NCBI GenBank assembly: GCA_905221605.1
Contig: CAJNDS010002284.1
Span: 1 to 64,000, forward strand
Direction: 5' to 3'
From: Symbiodinium natans
Taxonomy: Eukaryota; Sar; Dinophyceae; Suessiales; Symbiodiniaceae
Length of the DNA stretch: 64,000 bases
In this document: piece by piece, positions 45,581 through 54,146 of the stretch
Position numbering within the stretch: position 1 is the first letter of the stretch
Layout: each line of letters begins with the position of its first letter
Made by a program: the position numbers and the translations under genes
Notes under the pieces: generated by a model
The model's database searches: none
Seen by the model: only the letters and a program-made list of their open reading frames with translations
What the model was told of the DNA's origin: nothing

Positions 45581-46701
45581 CTCTACGGCGCATCTGACAC
45601 CTCTACCAAGCAGAGACTCTGAATGCACCGGAGCTGTTTTGTCTATGTGGTGGCGAAAAGAAGGCGGTGAAGCACACAGTGTGTCACAGAGGCACTCCGA
45701 GAGGAACTCCGAGTGGCACTCAGGGAGCTCGGCTAGAAGAAGTTGAGATGCAGCTGCAGTGCAAGTGGCACAGGGGACAGGTTCGGCACACAAGACAATT
45801 ACGAAGTACATGATGGTGTGCTAGCGGTGACTGGAGCTTGAGTTGTGGCCTGCACAACCCAACGGCGTAAGCGTCTTAAGCTGTGGCAAGCCGCAAAATT
45901 GCACGGCGCACGCCGGCCCGGGATGGGCGGCCGAGAACACTCGCTGTGAAGTCGGCGGGCAGTCGCAGCTCAAGCCCACTTCGCTGCCCCTGCTATTCCC
46001 TACTTTTCTACTTGAAGGAGTTCACTTAAAGGGGTTTGGAAGTACAGCTCTAATTGGGACACTGTGGCCCAAAATGTTTCTCCTCACTGCCCATGCGTGA
46101 CAGGCTTTCGATCGACAAGCCGGGCACAAACGCCATCTACAATCCTGTCACCCAGCAGACCAAAGACCCCGTATTTGGCCGGCGGTGCCGTCCACATGCA
46201 CGAGTCTGCAAGCCACAATGTGGTCGGCAAAGACAAAGATGGCCAGAGTGGGCTCACGCAGCCGCAGGCACAGGAGGCGCAGGCATTGCATCCTTGGGAG
46301 TTGCCCGAGCAGGTCTTCTCCGAGATCTTGCACTGCTTCGGGCCTGCTGGCCCGGAGCAGAACGAGAGCTGCTTTGCCCGCTTTGCCGTGCTGGATTTGA
46401 CCCCTGGAAGTGGTCAATTGTGTGCTGCAGCAACGAGGGCAGGACACAGGTATTTTGGTTTGACGAACTCGCTGCTCCACAGCGCAGTGGTCGCCGAGAC
46501 AGTCGCTTGAGCTGCATGTTCTTGTTTTTGAGACTGGGGGAGAGAACAGACTTCGTAATAAGCTGGCCTCATTGGCGATGTCACCAGGTGGTCCTGGCCC
46601 AAATGATGGACATTTGCCAACGCAAGAGCGGCTCCCCAGGCAGGAAGTCAGGAAGCTCCGGCGCCAACCGTCCCAGCTCTCGAATGGCACCGCCGACTTG
46701 G

Positions 46702-46778
46702 AGGCTGCGCAGGCTGCGCAGGCTTCTGCGCGGAGCCATCGGAGCCATGCCGCAAGTTCCGCAAGTTCCGCAAGTTCC
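46702..46778. repeat. Three adjacent 9-bp tandem repeats with different units
   Basis: AGGCTGCGC twice (46702-46719, plus a partial third), CGGAGCCAT twice (46731-46748), and GCAAGTTCC three times (46752-46778). Three unrelated 9-bp units lie within 77 bp. Confidence 0.93.
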
Positions 46779-46878
46779 CAGGCCAGCACCACAAAGAAAG
46801 CGGCGTCAGGTGGCGGCAGTGATGCCCCGAGGATCTCCAAGCATTGCTTCGTCTGGCTCCAAGATGGCCCAAGCGGCC

Positions 46879-46904
46879 ACAGCTCGCACAGCTCGCACAG
46901 CTCC
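46879..46904. repeat. 9-bp tandem repeat, 2.9 copies
   Basis: ACAGCTCGC at 46879 and 46888, plus a partial third copy. Confidence 0.93.
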
Positions 46905-49258
46905 AGCCCCTCGAGCCCACGGGCTGACTTGAGGGCCATCGAGCTCTGAAAAGCCTAAAACCCCAGTCAGCCTTCTAAAACCGATGCCGCGGCGCGACTT
47001 GAAAGGCTTGTGCTGCTCCGGCCCGAAACGCAAATGTGCACCTCGCGGTGAATGTAAAGCTCGGACCTCAGAAGATCCAGCACCGAAGCTGGAGCAAAGA
47101 AGAACAAAGAAGCTCGGAATCTGCACATGTGTCTGGGAGAATGCTTGCAACGTCTAGGACTCCGAAGTCTTTCTTAACGCGCGCCCTGCCTATTAGCTCT
47201 ACTCTCTATAGCGGGCTTTTGGAACCGAGCTGACATCCCGAGCAAAGAAAAGCCTGGAGGCCCAGTCGTGAACTCATTTCCACGCACGCAAAGAGCTCAG
47301 TTCGGATAGATGCTCGCGTGGTTGGGGGCCCATAGGCCTGCGGGTGAAGAGTGGGCTTAGGGCGCCCCTGTAACCTGAGACCAAGGGCTGTCCTCTGCAC
47401 TCAGCTTTGTCACACGGAGTGCCTTTGGGCTAACTTTGGGCTGTTTGGGCTTGGGCTTTTTATGGGGTTTTGTATGGGCATTATACGGTTTTGCCCACTG
47501 CAGACTGCAGTTTGGCTCGGGAACTTTGCAGAGCGGACCTACTGAATGAAGCCAACCGAAGACGCTCCGGGCGTCTGTGGGGCACTGCGTGCATCTGGCT
47601 GAAAGAAGTGGAAGGCAGGATCCCCAAGAAGCGAGGGCCACGAAGAGCCTCAGAGCCCAAAGGATTTCAGAAAATGATGTGAAACCCCTCAACTTTAAGC
47701 CTCTTCCTGCCCGCGTGAGCATCTGAGCATCTCGCCGGCGTTCAAGACTAAACGTCGCCCCGTACGCATGGACCTCGCTGCTGTCGCCTTGCGCACGCTG
47801 GCGGTGGGACGGCACGCATGCTGAGAGACTCCACGTGCTGCTACAGTGGTGTCACGGGACCCAAGATGTGTATCAAGTCCCTTGTGACGGCAGAAACTGT
47901 GCGCCCGCACAACTCCGAACGGTCGCTGCAGATCTCATGTAAGCAGCTGCAACGACTTGGCTGTGTCGAGGTGCATGGTGGCCTCTTGGGAAAACATGGG
48001 CGAAGTCGCAAGAAAGCCGCAGTTCTCAAAAACATCCTGCTTGAACGCTAAAAATTCAAGGGCTTTCGGGTGGCGAGCGCTTGCAAAGACGTGGGGGTGC
48101 CGGCTGTGGCGCATCGCCCTGGCTGATGTCAGCATGGGGCCTCGGGCCAGGAGCTCAGAGACTTCTGGCGTGGAGTGCCTGTTGGAGCGCATGTGGCGCT
48201 TTGGGGCGCTGGGCCCTCCTGGTGCCAGTTTTTGTTTTGGGGCTTTTGCGGCAAAGGCGCCACTTGCTCGATGAAGTCAAGTGATGGATTCCAGAAACGG
48301 CGCACTTAGCTGGAGGCACCACGTGCGTGCGCCAAGACAGGGATTTTCCCGTTCGACTGCAGCAGGATGCTGTGCAGGCTGGCAGTCAGATGCTCATGAG
48401 GGATGGGGTGCTGAGATTACAGAACAACGAAGCTGCTGCGAAAGATGCACGTCTCCCAGCCATGCAAGTCTTCAGTGCTGTCAACTAAGAAGGGGCGCGG
48501 TTGGAGCCGCATTGCGGCATACAAAAATGGCAAACGCGCCCATGATGCCCGTCCTTTGGGTGTGGAACCCACCTGTTGCAGGACTGCCATCGGCGGGGTC
48601 CGATGCCAAGACGGCTGGCCATTTAGCATTCTAGGCAAGACGGTGCCCGCTCATCCACAGTGGGGAGCGTGAATGCAGGATGATACCACGGGAGGTGCAT
48701 GTGTCAAATGTGCTTGAGGATCCAAAAGCATGAAAAACGCAAGAGACAACGGGTCTTCCTACACTCAAGACCACGTACCCTGAGCGGCACCCGGCTCCTG
48801 CTGTCGGTACATGGTACGTGCCTGCGGCAACTACCGGGGCCTGCATAAAGGGCCTGCCTGCAAGTCCAAAACCGTTCGGCGCGGCCGTGCACTCAATTCA
48901 GATGTTGCAAGGGAAAAAAGCCAGCGAAATGCCGGACATGGCTGCGCTGCTCGGGCTTCGCTGTCGAAATGCATTTTTTTTGGGAAGCAAGTATCAGCAT
49001 CTGCTAGAGTTCTCAAAGCTGCAACAGTATGCAGTTTGACAAGCTGAGGAAACGGACAATTTCGGAGGGATGCTGAATTCCGGCCTCAGACACGGACGCC
49101 GCAAAGCAGCGGGCTACGACGGCTAAGACGAGGACTGGCATGTCATTCAGCGATGCGGAACGTTGTGTTTGGCCTGCCTAGGCTCCTACTGCCCTCGATC
49201 GCAAAACAGAAATGCTCAACTCTTCAATATCCAATAGGAAAAAGCTTGGGGAAGGTGC

Positions 49259-49276
49259 AGGATGTCAAGGATGTCA
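49259..49276. repeat. 9-bp tandem duplication
   Basis: AGGATGTCA twice. Confidence 0.9.
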
Positions 49277-50373
49277 GGCGTCTACCTGCTTCTTCCTACA
49301 TCCCTAGAGTCCTGAGATGGACTCCAGCATGCAAGGCCTTGCGCGCAAGCGTGCGGAGGTCATGTGCAAGAGCTCAAGAGCTCAGAAAGGGCTTTTGACG
49401 GCACTGTCAAAATTTCGCAGAGGCACATGGGCAGGAGACTTCTCGAGAGCAACTGCAGGAGAGCTGTGTGCAACTCTGGGGCCAAGAGCCTGCGCGCGAG
49501 CCGGTGAGCCGAGCCCGCACGTGCGTTCGTGCATCAGCTGAGCACGCGGCAGAGTGCCGAAAGCACCGAAGCAGGGCAAGATCAAGATCGGGACAGGCAG
49601 CTGCCCTCATTTCTCTCACCCGTTTCTCTGCCACAGACTGCCTCGGGCCTTTGCAACAACTGCAGCACAGGGATTCCCAGATCTGGGAAGGCAAAGTGTT
49701 ACAGAGACCTTGCTGAAGCGGCCATCTGCTGCCGACACATCAAGCTAGGCTTTCAGACACGTGCGGCAAGACTGGCGAGAGCGAGCTGGCTAAATGCAGC
49801 TGGGTATGTCGGGCACGCATGAGAGAACAGCTGAGGGCCACAGTTACCCCCAGGTGACGGGTCAAATGATCGCCAGGAAGAGGACACCTGCAGCTGACTA
49901 GAGCCGATGGCGCCAATCACTCACGGAAGTGCCGAAGATGCTAGCCCTGACTTGGCCTGAGCTCCCTGAACTCCTTCCCCAAGTCTTCCACCGCTACGTA
50001 GCTGCCTCTCACCCCTTCCTTCAAAAAGAGAAGCAAGTCTCGATGGAAGCACTTGCGCAAACATGTGCAAGACACTGCAGGCCCTACGCTGCTGGAAGAG
50101 ATCGCAACTAGGCATGCCCGCTGCTTCAAAGGCCACTTCAGCACTTCATCAACCCTAAATTCCCTAAACTCCCTAAAATGGCCCTAAAACCCAGCAGCCT
50201 GAGTTGCTTGGCCAAGGCCGACCGCTGGAGAAGTCCATCTCTCGACCTTCGGCGCTTAAGCGCTTGCTTTGGAGCTGAGATGTTGGGGTGGAGACGGGGA
50301 GGGTCTCACAACCTGCTCACTGCAACTCACTTGCTGTAGCCATCCAGTCTTGCGTTTTCTCTGTTTCTTACCC

Positions 50374-50404
50374 ACTCTCACTCTCTCTCTCTCTCTCTTT
50401 CTCC
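50374..50404 (+). repeat. CT microsatellite ending in an acceptor-like CAG
   Basis: (CT)n of about 12 units followed by TTTCTCCAG. On the + strand this forms an ideal polypyrimidine tract plus AG directly in front of an ATG. Confidence 0.9.
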
Positions 50405-50406
50405 AG

Positions 50407-50592
50407 ATGTCGCTCTCCCATTCCCTCAAAAGCACACCTGGGAGGTCTGCTATTGCGATCGAGCTGAAGCTACTAGCAGCTGCGAGCCAAACTCTGCAAG
50501 CGGACAAGTGGTTTGGCTTGGCGCTTGCGGATCTGCCATCTCCAGATGGCATACTCACGGCATGCGGCACTTCTTCCAACCACGGCGCTTGA
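50407..50592 (+). CDS. Possible 61-residue protein or first exon
   Basis: The ATG follows immediately after a long polypyrimidine tract and CAG, the arrangement expected of a spliced-leader acceptor. The frame runs 61 codons (MSLSHSLKSTPG ... ) to a TGA. The middle is Ala/Leu-rich and could be helical (AIAIELKLLAAASQTL). No family is recognised. The opposite strand is also open, so this may be chance. Confidence 0.22.
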   Translation: MSLSHSLKSTPGRSAIAIELKLLAAASQTLQADKWFGLALADLPSPDGILTACGTSSNHGA

Positions 50593-51459
50593 CGCTTCAA
50601 GGCTCTCACCGGCGCGCTCGGACTCCGGCCTCAGAGGGTCACGCGAGGCTCGGTGCAAGGCGACGGCTTCGGGGACGTACCATGTAGAAACACTGCGGTG
50701 GCCGGAAAACCTAGATAAGACGCTGAGATGAGCTTGCGCAATTCCGCACAACAACAAACTTTTTCTCCATTTACGGACCACCTTGCAGTGAATGTCGGCC
50801 AACCGCGTTTTGCAAAACAACCCCCCTCCTCCCCCGCCCTCGCCCCCTACCTCCCTTGACTCAACCCTTCAGAAAGTGAGCCCCGAACCCTCAACCCTAA
50901 ACCCTGACAGCAGCTGCTGAGCCTGGCCTTCACATTAAGAGTCGAGAACGCGCTCTCACACGTTGAGGCACCGCTGGTTTGCGCGATTCTCTCCAGGGTC
51001 TGGGGATTCTGGGTTGACGTTGGGTCCGCTGGGGTGAGGGTGTCAGTATTCATCGCCAGTTCATTCCGGCAGCCAATAGACTCCTTCAGAAACAGGATCA
51101 GTTCACCGATGCTAGCTCCGGTGCCTCCGGCAGGCCCTCAGGCGATTTACACATGTCACGGGAGCCATACTTGTCGCTTTTAGGAATTGGCCAGAAGCTT
51201 CCACAACGAGTCTTGTACGCCAGCGCCGCCGCAGTTTGATCATTTTGCAACCTTCGCGCGCCACTCACATTCGCGACTCACATAAACACACAACACATTT
51301 TTCTCCTGTTCGTGTGAACGTTTAAGTGTTTCCCAGTGGAAAACCCACTCCAACAGGCCCCTGTATGTTTAGCATTTTTGCCTCTTCGAGCGCGAAGTCT
51401 CTCTTAAATCTGCGGCTGCAGCCAAGCACTGTTTGCCGGCTCGGAGGCTTAGTCGGTTC
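50593..51459. other. Spacer downstream of the dehydrogenase gene
   Basis: Intergenic. It contains CCCTCAACCCTAAACCC telomere-like words at about 50885-50910. No exon was recognised. Confidence 0.5.
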
Positions 51460-52931
51460 TTACACCAGAACCTGATCCAGGCTTGAGGACGCGTTCCGCA
51501 CAACACCTTTCAGTGGAGAACCCTCCAGGAGTGCGACGAGGTTGTCGCTCACCCAGGTCGCGCTGTTTGACCAGAATCTGGCGTCTCTCATGGCAACGCC
51601 AGGGAGCACAAGGACATTCTTGAGCTCAGCAATGTGCGGCTGCACGTAGGCCTGGGCTTCGCTACCATAGGGCGGACCGCAGAATGCGTCAGGGAAGTGC
51701 CAGCAACCCTGTGGCCACACGTCGAGAACTGCGCCGATCGGCCTTGTGAGCAGTGCTTGGTACAGTGCATCGAAGTCCACGGGCTGGGCGGAGACGGGAA
51801 TGAGCACAGCCCCGGGCTTCATCAATGCCAAGGATGTCTTGTTTATCAAACCCACCACGGAACCTGGAACCGTCACAGCAATGAAGTCGCTTTCTGCCAG
51901 AAGTCTATCAATGTCGCTGATGAGCCACGAAGAGAAGGGGCCGTGCCGTCGTGTGGCCAGGACCTTCATGCCCAACCCAAAAGCGCGCCTGCCCACCGCT
52001 TCGCCAATGTTGCCGTAGCCCACGATACCCATGGTCTGGCTCATCAACGTCGGATGCGCAGTCAACTCACTGTCTGGCGGACATTTTCCAGGCGCCCCGC
52101 TGCCGAAGCCGCACGCAGCGAACTGTGAGGACTTCTGTGGCAGCCTGTAAGTCCAGTGAAAGGCCGCGGCAATAACGAACTCGGCGATGCTCTCGACACC
52201 GTAGACATGCCACGGGGCATCGTACTTCGCCACGATTGTGCCCGCCGGCACGGCGGCGAGGCGTGGGTACATGTAGGTCGTGCTTTGGATGAGCTTCAGG
52301 TTCGGGAAGTCCTCAAAGGGACGTGTGGCTCGGCCCTGCGCCGCTCTTGCCTGTCCTTTTCACTAGTTAATTCTGACATGACAGATAAGATGATATGACT
52401 TCAACAGACAGATTGAAGCAGGTGGGGGGGGGGCAGGGGGGGAGGGAGAGGGGGAGCGCTTTTGACAGAGTCTCCTGGAGGCTGGTGAAGTTTCTGGGCA
52501 TGCCCACCACAGCGACCACATCCCTCTTCTCTTTGGGATTTTGGGAGTTTTGGGAGTTTTGGGAGTTTTGTGAGGGAAAGGGCTCGAAGTCCACGAAGGC
52601 GCTTGCTTGGCTGCTGGCCAGGTCTGACAGGTAGGAGGCCGAAGACTCGTACACCACCTTTGGCCCACGGGGTGCATCTCTGCTCTCTGCTTTCTGCTTT
52701 CCGTTCGCACATCTGCGTCCCCTTCTGTTTCAGCAAAAACAAACATCTCTCTCTCTCTCTCCCGAGGCGGATGCAAAGGCCCATGGGGTGACCGGCTGAA
52801 CTTGAAATGGAAAGGTCCTCAAAAACATGTCTGGAAAGGGCTGCTCTGTGCTGCCCCGCCACCGCGATGGGCTTGGAGCTGGACAGCGCGGGCCCCAGGA
52901 GCAGGTAAATCACGGACGCGTAAGGCGACAT
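51460..52931 (-). CDS. D-2-hydroxyacid dehydrogenase family protein, catalytic residues lost
   Basis: Three exons by my model: 52931-52866 (N-terminus MSPYASVIYLLLGPALSS, signal-anchor-like), 52657-52460, and 52350-51460 (start could be 52335), ending in TAA; about 384 residues, near family size. The second exon carries VVYESS and VVAVVGMP, and a QNS/SQN stretch coded by a 9-bp repeat. The third has FPNLKLIQST, then the NAD-binding Rossmann loop GIVGYGNIGEAVG, LLAESDFIAVTVP, LINKTSLALMKPGAVLI and GAVLDVW. The family's catalytic Arg (normally ARG after NV), Glu (EPL) and His (TPH) appear replaced: VSAQPVD, DVWPQGCW and VLPGVAM. It probably binds a dinucleotide but may not be a functional oxidoreductase. 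Both introns have GC donors and AG-G acceptors. Confidence 0.85.
52535..52569. repeat. 9-bp tandem repeat inside a coding exon
   Basis: GGGAGTTTT at 52543, 52552 and 52561, preceded by a degenerate copy. On the minus strand it codes NSQ repeats in exon 2 of the dehydrogenase gene, keeping frame because the period is a multiple of three. Confidence 0.93.
52746..52762. repeat. CT microsatellite
   Basis: A short (CT)n run in the first intron of the dehydrogenase gene as modelled. It is GA on the coding strand. Confidence 0.9.
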
Positions 52932-52951
52932 GGCCGAGAGGAGTACGCGGT

Positions 52952-52966
52952 CTGCAGAGAGAGCAC
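52952..52966 (-). promoter_or_regulatory. Candidate spliced-leader acceptor of the dehydrogenase gene
   Basis: On the minus strand the sequence reads CTCTCTGCAG, with the AG about 20 bases upstream of the ATG at 52931. Dinoflagellate mRNAs commonly receive a trans-spliced leader at such pyrimidine-plus-AG sites. Confidence 0.4.
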
Positions 52967-53801
52967 TCAGCTCCAGTCCAGAGTGTCACGGCGGCGATTG
53001 TGTCTTACCATCACTTCACAGGCAGACGTAGGCGTACTATCCCAGCATAGGGAATATACCCCCCAACACAAAAAAAACAGAGCCCGGGCCCTTATTGGTG
53101 GAACCCTGAACTTTTGGGGAAACTTCAACTGGGCCCCCCCGCGTTCCCAACGCTCAAAATATGCCGCATCGGCCAAGCTTCGCCGAGACCTGAGCAGCTG
53201 GTTGCACGACCTCTTTGTTTGCTTTACATGGGGATTCCCGAAATTAGGGCCCTATTCGTAAACCCCCACATAAACGAATAAGGCGACTCGGACCGACGAC
53301 CAGGATTCTGATGAAAAAGCAGAGAAAAGCCAAAGGCGAAGAAGAATCGTTGCAATCATGCTAATTAATGGGCGAAACCAGGGCTAGACCTTCTAGATGT
53401 TGCAGTAACCCTCGATAGGGGGCGGAGATCCCAAGTGCTCAGCTTTGTAGGCCTCCGCACTTTAAAAAAACATCGATTCAGAAGCCCTTAACTGTGTCAG
53501 ATGTTTGCAGCTCAACGACAACAGGCAGAAGTCGTTTTGTCAGCGGCGTGGGGACCTAGATTCCAGGATTCCAGCTATTTTGGTTGCTTTGCCAGTGCTT
53601 GGCACTTGGCAATACTGCCGGACGGGTGCTGAACGCTGTCGCCAACGAGCAGGGGTTAACCTTCCGACAGAGAGGAAAAGCGATGAAGAGCTACAGTGCA
53701 GCTACGCACAGGACTAGAGGGCTTCGGACATGTTTGTCGCAAAGCCCGTGGCGTTGAAAACTTGGTGTGTGTTTCGGCGCTTGAATTTCACGCTCTCTCT
53801 G
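52967..53801. other. Intergenic, dehydrogenase to channel
   Basis: Between two minus-strand genes. It has some open frames on both strands but no recognised family, plus A-rich and C-rich runs around 53060-53150. Confidence 0.45.
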
Positions 53802-54020
53802 TCAAACGCTTCGGGGGGTCTCTTCCCGGGGAGACGGTGGCAGCAGCTCCTCTTCAGCATCTGCAGCTTCGGGCCTTTGTGGCAGCCGCATGCTGCCCAG
53901 CCGTGGGCCCACCACGCAGGGCAGTGGCGGCGAGTCGAGCTCGGCGAAAGGCCGGGCCTCGAGCATTCTCAGGTGCCTCGAGAAGTCCTCGTAGAGGGGG
54001 CGCCCCTTTCCCATACCGCT
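53802..54020 (-). CDS. Possible alternative last exon of the channel gene
   Basis: The minus-strand frame GKGRPLYEDFSRHLRML ... ending PREETPRSV then TGA is protein-like, with a Pro/Glu-rich acidic tail, and lies directly downstream of the EF-hand exon. A splice from a GA donor in that exon (after the codons for PAL) to an AG at about 54018 would keep phase and replace the short tail ending at 54147. It could also be a separate small gene or chance. Confidence 0.35.
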   Translation of the reverse strand, partial: SGMGKGRPLYEDFSRHLRMLEARPFAELDSPPLPCVVGPRLGSMRLPQRPEAADAEEELLPPSPREETPRSV

Positions 54021-54146
54021 TGTTGCAAGTTATAAACAGAGCCCAACCCCCTGAAGCCACCACTTGAAGGGACACCCCAAAACGCTTTGAGAGGCTTCTT
54101 CGCTTTTTTGGGCTCGACAAAGCCGCCCAAAATTCGGGCCACTAGC

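Larger units (their letters stand above)
42094..46063. other. Spacer without supported genes
   Basis: No family-level similarity on either strand. Around 42800-43320 both strands are open and stops are scarce; a weak coding look on the + strand at 43120-43215 (LEELQTDDVGSRLL) could not be joined to anything. Short tandem repeats are listed separately. Confidence 0.4.
46064..46949 (+). pseudogene. Broken methyltransferase-like coding segment
   Basis: The first part (to a TGA at about 46510) reads protein-like from about 46180. It includes HPWELPEQVFSEIL and an AVLDLTPGSGQLC block followed by RYFGLTNSLLH, which resembles the nucleotide-binding GxG loop of SAM-dependent methyltransferases or related folds. 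After the stop, a different frame is protein-like (LRNKLASLAMSPGG, then RQEVRKLRRQPSQL) and ends at 46949 in low-complexity tails AQAAQA, SSASSASS and HSSHSSHSS, each coded by a 9-bp DNA repeat. A frame change plus stop between the halves suggests a decayed copy; an unrecognised intron between 46510 and 46550 is the alternative. The original function is uncertain. Confidence 0.4.
46950..50406. other. Spacer without supported genes
   Basis: Nothing recognisable on either strand beyond a 9-bp duplication (AGGATGTCA twice at 49259-49276), CCCTAAA-like words at about 50148-50192, and a CT microsatellite at 50374-50400. Confidence 0.4.
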
